In this document: piece by piece, positions 1 through 8,689 of the stretch
Numbering within the stretch: position 1 is the stretch's first letter
How the letters are laid out: each line of letters opens with the position of its first letter
NCBI GenBank assembly: GCA_035356615.1
Contig: DAOQSN010000005.1
Coordinates: 97,927-161,926, forward strand
Length of the DNA: 64,000 nucleotides
DNA from: JAKQDH01 sp029558835
GTDB taxonomy: Bacteria > Planctomycetota > Phycisphaerae > UBA1845
Direction: 5' to 3'
The notes under the pieces: model-generated
Databases searched by the model: none
What the model saw: only the letters and a program-made list of their open reading frames with translations
What the model was told of the DNA's origin: nothing
Made by a program: the position numbers and the translations under genes

Positions 1-1260
1 ATCTCGAACCAGGGCCAGGACAGCGTCCTGTATCGCAACGACGTCGGCAATCGGAACCACTGGCTGCAGATTGAACTGAAGGGGACGAACTGCAATCGGG
101 ACGCCATCGGCACGCGGGTCAAGGTAGTTTGCGGAGACGCGGGACAGATTCGTGAGCTTGAGGGGGGCAACGGGGATCACAGCCAGTGCCCGTATCGGAT
201 GCACTTCGGCCTGGGTGAATCTGAGAAGGCGGATGTGGTGGAAGTGCGCTGGCCCACGGGCTATGTCGAGCGCTTCGAGAACGTGAAGGCGAACCAGCTT
301 CTGCGGTATGTTGAGAACACGCCCGCGGCGTTCCTGGAAGAGCGGAAGCGCTTCAAGGAAGCGCAGATCGAGGCGCGCAAGAAGGAGGCCGAGCGGGAGA
401 AGAAGCTGGCGGAAGCCGCGGCGTCCGCTCCCGATGAGGAGCCGGAACTGAACTGGGATGAGTTGCAGGCGTTCAAGAAGGAGTTTCTGGTTCATAAGCA
501 GGCCGTCGAGCAGAACCCCAATGATCCGAAGGTGCGTTACGAGTTTGCGCTGGTTCTCGACGGACGCGGGCGGAAGTCGGCGGCGCTGGGCGAGCTGGAG
601 CGGGCGATCGAGCGGGAACCGAACGCGCTGCTGTACTCGAATGAGTACCGCACGCTGATTCGTCGCTACGGGCACGTGTACTTCGACCGCTCGATCAGGT
701 TCTTCGAGGACTTGGTGGAGAAGCACCCCGACGCGACCATGCCGCGGCTGAACAAGGCGCTGTCGTACGTGGACAAGATGCCTTACCCCAAGTTGGGAAT
801 CGTGACGCAGGGGAAGCTGTCGAACAAGTCCCTGGAGCAGCTTGACATTATCCTGCAGCACGACCCGACCTGCTGGACAGCCAAGTTCGTGCGGGGGATG
901 AACCATCTGCACTGGCCGCGCAAGCTCGGCCACGCGCCGCTGGCGATCCAGGACTTCACCGAACTCATTGCCCTGCAGAAGACGCTGCCGCCCGAGAAGC
1001 AGCGGCGGTACTTCGCGTTCGGCTACGTGGGGCTGGGCGACTCCTACGTGAAGAATCGCGAGGAGGGGCTGGAGGAGAACCTGAAGAAGGCAAAGGAGAC
1101 CTGGGAACAGGGGTTGCGGGAATACCCGGATTTTGAGGGTTTGAAGGTGCGTCTGGAGCTGCTGGAGCGCTCGCCGGACGAGTTGATCGACTACGTGGAG
1201 AAGCTCCGCGGCCTCGAGGACCCGGTGGATACGGACTTGGCGAAGGTTTGGGTGGATTGA
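1..1260 (+). CDS. CRTAC1-type ASPIC/UnbV + TPR exported protein, C-terminal part (5' end outside window)
   Basis: The reading frame is open from base 1, so the start lies upstream; 419 residues are visible. Residues about 15-100 form an ASPIC/UnbV domain, recognised by HWLQIELKG, DAIGTRVKV, HFGLGE and VEVRWPTG. In this family it follows an FG-GAP/VCBS propeller, which would lie outside the window. A Lys/Glu-rich, probably coiled-coil segment follows (about 113-145), then a helical region with TPR-like repeats to the end. UnbV proteins are exported and generally of unknown function. The next gene has the same domain types in a different order, so the two look like neighbouring paralogues. The stop TGA is directly followed by repeat-derived sequence. 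Confidence 0.85.
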   Translation: MSNQGQDSVLYRNDVGNRNHWLQIELKGTNCNRDAIGTRVKVVCGDAGQIRELEGGNGDHSQCPYRMHFGLGESEKADVVEVRWPTGYVERFENVKANQLLRYVENTPAAFLEERKRFKEAQIEARKKEAEREKKLAEAAASAPDEEPELNWDELQAFKKEFLVHKQAVEQNPNDPKVRYEFALVLDGRGRKSAALGELERAIEREPNALLYSNEYRTLIRRYGHVYFDRSIRFFEDLVEKHPDATMPRLNKALSYVDKMPYPKLGIVTQGKLSNKSLEQLDIILQHDPTCWTAKFVRGMNHLHWPRKLGHAPLAIQDFTELIALQKTLPPEKQRRYFAFGYVGLGDSYVKNREEGLEENLKKAKETWEQGLREYPDFEGLKVRLELLERSPDELIDYVEKLRGLEDPVDTDLAKVWVD

Positions 1261-1299
1261 ATGAACGCGCTGAACAGGACCAGGTTGGTGGGAAACCGG

Positions 1300-1442
1300 G
1301 AGGGTGGCATGCCGAAGCCGAAGGCGCCGGCATGCCGTGCCGGAAACCAGCGCCTCACCCAGGCGAGAACATGGCGGCGCTGCGCTTGGCCATGCCACCC
1401 AGTTCGGTGGCCTCTTTTCTCCATGGGGTGGAGCCATTCACG
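1300..1442. repeat. Dispersed repeat family B, copy 1 (inverted orientation)
   Basis: Two palindrome-rich modules lie at 1303-1336 (GGTGGCATGCC ... GGCGCCGGCATGCC) and 1371-1399 (ATGGCGGCGC ... CATGCCACC), followed by a CCATGGGGTGGAG tail at 1421-1433. The same modules occur at 15733-15813, 22530-22690, 32155-32300, 35134-35170 and 56819-57000. This copy fills the gap between two large UnbV genes and stays in frame with the second. Confidence 0.8.
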
Positions 1443-4400
1443 TGGTACAACGCGGTGGGCGTGGGTGGCAGTCGGTTGCGTGCTGGCCGGAGTATGCGTC
1501 GCCGCGGCAGAGCCAAAGCAGGCGCCGGGGCCTCGTGCAACCGCGCCCGGTGCGCAGCAGGCGGAGGTGCAACGTGAGGTGGAGAGTCACCGCTTGCTGG
1601 GTAAGGCGTACTACGAGAACGACAAGTTCGAAGAAGCGGCGGCGGAGTTTGCGCGTTGCGTCGAGCTGAAGCCGGAGTCGGCGATCGATCGCTTCAACCT
1701 GGCGCTGGTGCTCATGCGGGCGCGGAAGCACGAAGAGGGGTTGCGGTGGCTGGATGAGGCGCATAAGCTGGACCCCACCCTGATCGGCACGTACTACCTC
1801 CGCGGGATCATCCAGCAGCGCGAGGGCAGGTTTGCTGAGGCGGTGGCGGCTCTCCAGGCGGTCATCGAACGTGACCCGCAGTGCGAGGGGGCTTATTACA
1901 ACCTCGGTGTCTGCTACAAGTTCCTGCAAGAGTACGAGAAGGCCGTCGGGGCGTTCCAGAAGAAGGCGGAGCTGTCACCGACGGACCCCAGCACGCACTA
2001 CCAGCTCATCACGCTCTACCGCCGGCTCGGCCAGGTGGACAATGCCGAGCGGCACAAGGAAATCTACGATCGCGTCAAGGACACCGTCTCCGAGGCCGAG
2101 AAGACGGCCGAGGCGCTGGAGCGGAGCAGGTACACGTACATCCTCGAGGTGGCGTCGGCCGTTGCGACCGCTGCCCCGGCGCTCGACACGCAGACTCGCT
2201 TCGTCGAGGTGACGGACGACGTTGGGCTGCCGAAGCCGGGGACGTATGGGCCGGCTGTGCGGCAGATCATGTCGTCCTACATTCCGTTACCAGGCAGCGA
2301 TACACGGGAGCATCTGCGTAATTACCACGTGCCATGGGAGGGTAATGCAGTTACGCTCGCGGACTTCGATGAGGACGGCGATCTGGATATCTATGTCGTC
2401 AACTGCTCTGATGAACCCGAGCGATCGGCCAACGTGCTGTATGAAAACCGCGCGGACGGAACATTTGTGGACGTAACGGCGCGGGCCGCTGTCGGGGATC
2501 GCGGGATGGGAACGGGCGCGATCTTCGGCGACTACGACAATGACGGCGACCTCGATCTGTACGTAGTGAACTGCGGTCCTAACGTGCTCTACCGTAACAA
2601 AGGCGACGGGACATTCGAGGATGTCTCCGAGGCTGCCCGGGCGAACGAGCCGCAGTACGGCGCGGCGGCTGCGTTTGTCGATTACGACCACGATAACGAT
2701 TTGGACATTTTTGTGGCCAACTACATCGAGTTCCCAGAACCGAAGGAGGAGCGACCGAGCGAGGTGCGGATACCGGACGACTTCCCGGGGCAGTTCAATA
2801 CGCTGCTGCGCAACAATGGCGACGGGACGTTTGCGGATTGTACGGATGCGGCCGGGCTGCTGGACGGACTCGATAAGACCCGTGCTGTGGTGGCAGCAGA
2901 CTTTGAAGGTGACCACGACGTGGATCTTTTCATCGGCAACGAGGGTGCACCGTCAAGGCTGCTTGTGAATGCGCGGCTTGGGAAGCTGGTGGCAGGCGGT
3001 GGGTTCTCGCCGCCGTTGGATGACAGCATAGCCGATGTGGCAGTCGGGGATTTCAATCGGGATGGTAATCTCGACTTAGTGACGACAGGCTGCTCCGCCT
3101 GCGAGCCTCATTTGCGCCTGTACGTGAACGATGGCAAGGCACGGTTTCAGGGAGAGGCGATTGACCTCGGCGACTTGCGCTTGCTGGGTCTGATGCAGGT
3201 GGTGGACTGCAACAACGACGGCTGGAGCGACCTTCTCGTGCATGAGGGCGGGGCATTGCGGGTGCTGGCCGGAACTGGGCCGGGGCGGTTCGCGGGTGCA
3301 TCAACGCCACTCGACCTGGGGGCCGGTGCTCACGACGGGTTTAGCTGGGTGGCCGACGTTGCGGCGGGGGACCTTGACGGGGACGGCGACATGGACTTGG
3401 TCGTCCACACGCTGGACAGGGGCCCGCTGGTGCTGCGGAACGAAAGCCCCAAGCGGCACTGGCTGGGCGTGCGACTGGCGGGCAAGAAGGTCAACCGCAG
3501 CGGTATCGGGGCGACGGTGGAGGTCGCGGCGCCGGGGTATTATCAGAAGCAGGCGTACACCGAGGGGCCGCTGCACTTCGGTTTGGGTGATCTGACGCAG
3601 GTCGACGTGGTGCGCGTGACGTGGCCCAACGGGGTCGCGCAGAACGTCATCCGCCCGCCGATCGACGCGGTGCTCACCGTCGAGGAGTACGTCAAGGTCT
3701 CGGCATCGTGTGCGTTTCTGTATGCCTGGGACGGCAGCGGCTTCAAGCTGGTCAACGAGATTCTCGGGATCGGGCCGCTGGGCGTGCCCATGGCGCCGGG
3801 CGTGTACTATCAGCCGGACTGCACGGAGCTGACCCGCATAACGGGGACGCAGCTAGTTTCTCGCGACGGCGTATATCAGTTACGCCTGACGGAGGAGCTG
3901 CGCGAGATCACGTTTGCCGATCAGATTACGCTGCGCGTCATCGACCATCCGCAGAATCTGGAGATCATTCCGAACGAGTACTTCACGACCCCGCCGTTTC
4001 CCGAGGATCGGTTCTATGCGATCGCAGACGCCCGGCCGCCGGTGACCGCCGTCGACCAGGATGGTAAGGACGTGCGCCCGTTGATTCTCGAACACGATGA
4101 GCGCTGCCCGGTGTTCCCGGTGACGGCCTATGAAGGACTGGCCGAGCCGCACAGCCTGACGCTGGACTTTGGTGACCTGCGCGGGGCGGAGCGCATCATC
4201 CTGTTCCTTGATAGTTGGATCTACTGGTCGGAGTCCAGCGCGGTGATCGCGATCGCCCAGGATCCGCGGTACGCGAGCGCGCCGCTGAGCTTGCAGGTAC
4301 GCGACGCAAACGGCGTCTGGCGCACGGCCATCGAGTCAGTAGGACTGCCCACCAGTAAGGGGCTCATCGTCCCCGTGGACCTCAGTGGACAGTTCGCAGG

Positions 4401-5010
4401 GGGCGATTTCCACGTCCGGCTGGCCACGAATATGTGTGTATATTTCGACCGCATTTTCGTGGGCACCCGTGATGAGCCGGGGCGCTGCCGGCAGACGGAG
4501 TTGCCGGTCGCCCGGGCGCAGCTCCACTACCGGGGCTTCTCACGGATGCAGGCCGACGCTTTCGGGTTCGAGCGGTTTGACTACGACGACGTGAGCGAGA
4601 CGGGCTCGTGGGACCCGGCGCCGGGGATGTATACGCGCTATGGTCCCGTGGAGGAGCTGCTGCGGGCGCCGGACGATCGGTACGTGATATTCACGTCGGG
4701 CGATGAGCTGCTGCTCGAGTTTGACGCGGCCGGGGTGCCGGCGCTGCCGCCCGGGTGGAGTCGCGACTACATATTCTACGCGAATGGGTGGGTGAAGGAC
4801 GGCGATCTGAACACGAAGTGCTCCGAGAGTGTTACGCCGCTGCCGTTTCACGGGATGAGCAGCTATCCGTACCCGGACACGGAGCACTACCCGGACACAG
4901 CGGCGCACCAGGCCTACCTGCGTGAATACAACACGCGGCCGGCACGCTGCACAGTGGGTCGGCTGCAAACCGAACCCGGGCGAGTGCCGAACACGGATGC
5001 GCAGCCATGA
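1423..5010 (+). CDS. Exported TPR + FG-GAP/VCBS + ASPIC/UnbV protein with long C-terminal domain
   Basis: The frame is open from 1261, but the first 54 codons read through repeat B. ATG 1423 is immediately followed by a signal-peptide-like N-terminus (WAWVAVGCVLAGVCVAAAE), so I place the start there (1195 aa). Residues about 55-205 are four or more TPRs. Residues about 305-660 hold FG-GAP/VCBS calcium-loop repeats (DFDEDGDLDIYV, DYDNDGDLDLYV, DLDGDGDMDLVV). Residues about 675-745 are ASPIC/UnbV (KRHWLGVRL, HFGLGDL, VTWPNG). From about 765 (FLYAWDG) a region of some 430 residues resembles the C-terminus of the gene at 15986-20065. It is probably periplasmic or surface-located. Function is unknown; these proteins are usually annotated only as CRTAC1 family. 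Confidence 0.88.
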   Translation: MGWSHSRGTTRWAWVAVGCVLAGVCVAAAEPKQAPGPRATAPGAQQAEVQREVESHRLLGKAYYENDKFEEAAAEFARCVELKPESAIDRFNLALVLMRARKHEEGLRWLDEAHKLDPTLIGTYYLRGIIQQREGRFAEAVAALQAVIERDPQCEGAYYNLGVCYKFLQEYEKAVGAFQKKAELSPTDPSTHYQLITLYRRLGQVDNAERHKEIYDRVKDTVSEAEKTAEALERSRYTYILEVASAVATAAPALDTQTRFVEVTDDVGLPKPGTYGPAVRQIMSSYIPLPGSDTREHLRNYHVPWEGNAVTLADFDEDGDLDIYVVNCSDEPERSANVLYENRADGTFVDVTARAAVGDRGMGTGAIFGDYDNDGDLDLYVVNCGPNVLYRNKGDGTFEDVSEAARANEPQYGAAAAFVDYDHDNDLDIFVANYIEFPEPKEERPSEVRIPDDFPGQFNTLLRNNGDGTFADCTDAAGLLDGLDKTRAVVAADFEGDHDVDLFIGNEGAPSRLLVNARLGKLVAGGGFSPPLDDSIADVAVGDFNRDGNLDLVTTGCSACEPHLRLYVNDGKARFQGEAIDLGDLRLLGLMQVVDCNNDGWSDLLVHEGGALRVLAGTGPGRFAGASTPLDLGAGAHDGFSWVADVAAGDLDGDGDMDLVVHTLDRGPLVLRNESPKRHWLGVRLAGKKVNRSGIGATVEVAAPGYYQKQAYTEGPLHFGLGDLTQVDVVRVTWPNGVAQNVIRPPIDAVLTVEEYVKVSASCAFLYAWDGSGFKLVNEILGIGPLGVPMAPGVYYQPDCTELTRITGTQLVSRDGVYQLRLTEELREITFADQITLRVIDHPQNLEIIPNEYFTTPPFPEDRFYAIADARPPVTAVDQDGKDVRPLILEHDERCPVFPVTAYEGLAEPHSLTLDFGDLRGAERIILFLDSWIYWSESSAVIAIAQDPRYASAPLSLQVRDANGVWRTAIESVGLPTSKGLIVPVDLSGQFAGGDFHVRLATNMCVYFDRIFVGTRDEPGRCRQTELPVARAQLHYRGFSRMQADAFGFERFDYDDVSETGSWDPAPGMYTRYGPVEELLRAPDDRYVIFTSGDELLLEFDAAGVPALPPGWSRDYIFYANGWVKDGDLNTKCSESVTPLPFHGMSSYPYPDTEHYPDTAAHQAYLREYNTRPARCTVGRLQTEPGRVPNTDAQP

Positions 5011-7031
5011 GCGATGCAGGGCGAATCTCTCCGCCGGTGGTGGGAGCGATGCTCGCGGTTGCGGCGAGCCTTGCTGCCGCGAGCGCGGCGGAGCCGGGAG
5101 TGCCGGGGGTGCCCATCGTGTTCACGCAGTTGCCGGTGGCACCGGAGAAGGAGCGAACCGGGGGTCGCGCGGGGGGCGCGCTGCCGCAGGATTACGGGGA
5201 GGGTGGGCGCCTGGTCCGCCTCGATCCGGAGGGTGGGCTGCACCTGCTCAGCGGCGATTTCCAGAGTGCATGCGGCGCGGACGTTTCGTTCGACGGGCAG
5301 CGCCTCCTGTTTGCGGGTAAGCGCCATGCCGGCGATGCGTGGGATATCTGGGAGATGCAGATGGACGGCACGGGTGTGCGGCAGATTACCCGCAACGCCG
5401 GCAACTGCCGCAGCCCCGCGTACCAGGCGACGCTGTATACGATCGTTTCCAACGAGCCGTGGTACCAGATCATGTTTGTGAGCGATGCGGCCGGAGAAAT
5501 GAACGAGTATGGGGCCAGCACCGCGACGAGCATCTATAGCTGCAAGCTTGACGGCAGCGGGCTGCGCCGACTGACCTTTAATCTCAGCGATGACCTCGAT
5601 CCGTTTCTTATGCAGGACGGGCGCGTGCTGCTGGCCAGTTGGCAGCGCATGGACCTCCGCCGCGGCTATGAAGGAAGGGTGGCGCTTTTCGACATCAACA
5701 CCGACGGGACCGACTATGCCTTCTACGCTGGTACGCAGGGGGCGCGCATCAAGCAGATGCCCTGCGCGACGAGGGAGGGGCTCGTGATCTTCGTGGAAGC
5801 GGACCGCGTCGACTGGGACGGTGCGGGGCAGCTTGCGGCCGTGACGCAGCGGCGACCGTTGTACTCGTACCGCAAGCTCACTAATGATCCGGCGTGGGTG
5901 TACCACTCGCCGGCGCCACTGCGTGACGGCGAGGTACTGGTCGCGCGCCGGCCGGCAGGCCGGGAGGGAACGCACGGTCTGTGCCGCTATAATCCACGTA
6001 CAGGGGCCGTGCAGACTGTCTTCGATGATCCGGCGTGGCACGACGTGCACGCGCGCGTGCTGGCACCGAGGCCCGAAGCCGACGGGCGGTCGAGCGTGGT
6101 GAATGAGGAGTACGCGACGGGTAAGCTGTATTGCCTCAATGCGTACCAAAGTGAGCCGCAGGTCCAGGCCCACCTGCGGCCGGGAGTGCTGCGGCAGTTG
6201 CGGGTTATCGAGGGTCTTGCTGTGCCGGCGACGGATGCGGGGGCGTATTTTGGTGCGCGGCCGAACGGTGCGCTCGGCGGCCCCGGCGCGCGCACGGACG
6301 CGCTTCCCGGAATGGCCGCCAGGCGTCTGTTGGGCGTTGTCGCGGTGGAGGAGGATGGATCGTTTCAGATTGAGGTGCCGGCGGATACGCCTATTCAGCT
6401 TCAAGTTCTCGACGAAGACGGGCTGGCGTTGCAGAGCTGCGGCTGGATCTGGGTGAAGCCCAAGGAGTCGCGGGGGTGCATCGGTTGCCATGAGGATCCT
6501 GAGTTGGCGCCGGAGAACCGCTTCGTGGCGGCGCTGTCGCAGCCGGCGCCGAGGCTGACGTTGCCGCCGGAGCGCCGGCGCTCGGTAAGCTTCCAGCGCG
6601 ACATGATGCTGATTGTAAACGGCAAGTGTGCCGGCTGCCATAACGACGCGTCCAGCGGACTGGACCTGCGTGCGGACCCGGTGGAGGCGTTCAATCGAGC
6701 TTATCTCAGCCTGTTGGCTGTACAGGATGGTGTCGGGGCCGGCGACACGGGCGTGCGCAGCAGGTACCTTACTCCCGGCGAGGCCCGCAGCAGTCCGCTG
6801 GTCTGGCGCATCCTCGGGCGCAACACGTCGCGCCCCTGGGATGCATCCTTCGGCTGCGGCGGGCCGAGCGGCGTGTGTCCGCCGCCCGGTGCGGCGCCGC
6901 TGACGCCCGAGGAGAAGCTGACGATTATCGAGTGGGTTGACCTTGGTGCGTGCTGGAGTGCGGGTCAGTCTCTCGGCGGTACGCCACCGCCGTCGCCCGC
7001 GGCTGACAACGGAGGGGAGGGACACCGATGA
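5007..7031 (+). CDS. PD40 beta-propeller protein with two c-type heme motifs, hydrazine-synthase-alpha-like
   Basis: 674 aa; the ATG overlaps the preceding TGA by four bases. An N-terminal signal sequence (MLAVAASLAAASAAE) is followed by a PD40/WD40-like propeller with DGTGVRQITR and DGSGLRRLTF type repeats up to about residue 370. A beta-rich middle segment contains EVPADTPIQLQVLDEDG, and two CxxCH heme motifs follow: CIGCH at residue 491 and CAGCH at 541. This order (propeller, middle domain, C-terminal hemes) matches the family named after the alpha subunit of hydrazine synthase, which is widespread in Planctomycetota that are not anammox. No beta/gamma partner gene is present, so hydrazine synthesis is not implied. 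It is likely a periplasmic electron carrier or redox enzyme working with the adjacent cytochrome gene. Confidence 0.8.
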   Translation: MSDAGRISPPVVGAMLAVAASLAAASAAEPGVPGVPIVFTQLPVAPEKERTGGRAGGALPQDYGEGGRLVRLDPEGGLHLLSGDFQSACGADVSFDGQRLLFAGKRHAGDAWDIWEMQMDGTGVRQITRNAGNCRSPAYQATLYTIVSNEPWYQIMFVSDAAGEMNEYGASTATSIYSCKLDGSGLRRLTFNLSDDLDPFLMQDGRVLLASWQRMDLRRGYEGRVALFDINTDGTDYAFYAGTQGARIKQMPCATREGLVIFVEADRVDWDGAGQLAAVTQRRPLYSYRKLTNDPAWVYHSPAPLRDGEVLVARRPAGREGTHGLCRYNPRTGAVQTVFDDPAWHDVHARVLAPRPEADGRSSVVNEEYATGKLYCLNAYQSEPQVQAHLRPGVLRQLRVIEGLAVPATDAGAYFGARPNGALGGPGARTDALPGMAARRLLGVVAVEEDGSFQIEVPADTPIQLQVLDEDGLALQSCGWIWVKPKESRGCIGCHEDPELAPENRFVAALSQPAPRLTLPPERRRSVSFQRDMMLIVNGKCAGCHNDASSGLDLRADPVEAFNRAYLSLLAVQDGVGAGDTGVRSRYLTPGEARSSPLVWRILGRNTSRPWDASFGCGGPSGVCPPPGAAPLTPEEKLTIIEWVDLGACWSAGQSLGGTPPPSPAADNGGEGHR

Positions 7032-8689
7032 GTAAGGTGCGGCACCTTCGTTGGATGTTCACGCTGGGTGCGCTGGTTGCCGGTGCCGGCGCGGCTGAGG
7101 CAGTGCTTCCTACCTTCACGGATGTGACTGAGCAGGCCGGCATTCGGTTCAAGCATAGTTTCGGCGACCACAACCTGAGTAACATCGTCGAGGGCTCGGG
7201 GCCGGGCTGCGCGTTCTTCGACTACAACGGCGACGGTTATCTCGACCTCTACCTCGTGAACGGCTGCTGGCTGCGGGAGGTCAGCGACAACCTGGGCCGC
7301 GACCTCCGCGGCAAGCTGTCGAACGCGTTGTACCGGAACGACGGCGACGGCACGTTCACGGACGTGACGACCGCGGCCGGGGTGGGCGACGCGGAGCACT
7401 ACGGCATGGGTGCTTCGGCGGCCGACTATGACAACGACGGCGACCTGGACCTGTACGTCTTGAACTACGGGCCCAATGTGCTTTACCGCAACAACGGCGA
7501 CGGTACGTTTACGGATGTGTCGCAGGCTGCCGGCCTGGACGACGCGCGCTGGAGCCTGTCGGCACCGTGGCTGGACTACGACCGGGATGGGGACCTCGAT
7601 GTTTACGTGGCCAACTACCTGGAGTACGACGCCGGGAAGTTCCGCGACTACTACCCGGCGGCCGGGTACCCCGGCCCGCTGAGCTACAAGGCGCAGCCGG
7701 ACTGCCTTTATCGCAACAATGGCGACGGAACATTCAGCGACGTGACCCGGGAGGCCGGTGTGTACTTCCCAGATGGCCGGGCGATGAGTGCGGTGGCCAC
7801 GGACCTGAACGACGACGGCTACCTGGACATTTACGTGAGCAACGACGCGACGCCCAATTGCTACTTTGTGAATGACGGCAAGGGCCATTTCACCGAGCAG
7901 GCCCTGGTCTGGGGGCTGGCGTTTGGCGAGGGTGGCCAGGGGGCATCGTCAATGGGGCCGGTGATCGGCGACGTGGATCGCAATGGGTTTCTCGATGTGT
8001 TCATCCCGGATATGGGGTACGGCTGCCTGCTGCTGAACGAGGGAAAGACGTTCGTGGACGTGACGGCACCAAGCAACGTGGCCGTCGCGTGTGGGCAGTA
8101 CACCGGTTGGGGCGGTGGTCTGATCGATTATGACAACGATGGGTACTTGGACATATTCGTCGCTAACGGCGACGCGCATCATGAGTACGCCGAGGAAGAC
8201 GTGCTCCTGCGCAACGACGGGAAGGGGAGGTTCGTGGACGTGGCGGACCAGTCGGGTCCGTACTTCCGGGAGAAGTACGTGGGTCGGGGGGCGGCGTTTG
8301 CCGACTACGACAACGACGGCGACACGGACATTCTGGTCATGAACCTCAACGGGCCGGCGAAGCTGCTGCGTAATAACGGCGGAAACGGCAGTAGGTGGCT
8401 GAAAGTTGTCCCGCGACGGGCGGATACGAAGATGGAGGCACTGGGGGCGCGGGTAACGGTTACGGCCAACGGGATGGGGATGGTGCAGGAGGTGAGTGGC
8501 GTAATGGGTTACCTGTCGCAGGGTGACGCCCGGCCGAACTTCGGGCTGGGGTCGGCGCTGCAAGTCGACGAGGTGGCGGTGCGCTGGCCCGATGGGGAAG
8601 TGACCGTGGCGAAGAAGGTGGCGGTGAATCAGACGCTGGAGCTGGTGGCGAAGCGCCAACAGGGCCCGGCGCGCGGCTCTGGCGAGTGA
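7028..8689 (+). CDS. CRTAC1 family FG-GAP/VCBS + ASPIC/UnbV exported protein
   Basis: 553 aa; starts with an ATGA overlap on the previous gene, so probably translationally coupled to it. A signal peptide (about residues 1-27) is followed by FG-GAP/VCBS repeats with calcium-loop motifs (DYNGDGYLDLYL, DYDNDGDLDLYV, DYDRDGDLDVYV, DYDNDGYLDIFV, DYDNDGDTDILV). A C-terminal ASPIC/UnbV domain follows (SRWLKVV, GLGSALQVDEVAVRWPDG). This is the compact, standard form of the family, without the TPRs or the extra C-terminal region of its neighbours. It is presumably periplasmic or secreted, and no enzymatic activity can be assigned. Confidence 0.9.
   Translation: MSKVRHLRWMFTLGALVAGAGAAEAVLPTFTDVTEQAGIRFKHSFGDHNLSNIVEGSGPGCAFFDYNGDGYLDLYLVNGCWLREVSDNLGRDLRGKLSNALYRNDGDGTFTDVTTAAGVGDAEHYGMGASAADYDNDGDLDLYVLNYGPNVLYRNNGDGTFTDVSQAAGLDDARWSLSAPWLDYDRDGDLDVYVANYLEYDAGKFRDYYPAAGYPGPLSYKAQPDCLYRNNGDGTFSDVTREAGVYFPDGRAMSAVATDLNDDGYLDIYVSNDATPNCYFVNDGKGHFTEQALVWGLAFGEGGQGASSMGPVIGDVDRNGFLDVFIPDMGYGCLLLNEGKTFVDVTAPSNVAVACGQYTGWGGGLIDYDNDGYLDIFVANGDAHHEYAEEDVLLRNDGKGRFVDVADQSGPYFREKYVGRGAAFADYDNDGDTDILVMNLNGPAKLLRNNGGNGSRWLKVVPRRADTKMEALGARVTVTANGMGMVQEVSGVMGYLSQGDARPNFGLGSALQVDEVAVRWPDGEVTVAKKVAVNQTLELVAKRQQGPARGSGE

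Noticed and set aside
4914..7025. Long open frame of 703 codons on the minus strand opposite the HzsA-like gene
   Set aside because: Arg/Pro/His-rich composition without domains; the plus strand encodes clear heme and propeller motifs. High GC content produces such antisense frames, also at 8725-11796, 18512-20122, 40369-42633 and 45935-48064.
5007..7031. Anammox hydrazine synthase subunit
   Set aside because: Only the HzsA-like chain is present; no HzsB/C or other anammox genes occur in the window, and related proteins are widespread in non-anammox bacteria.
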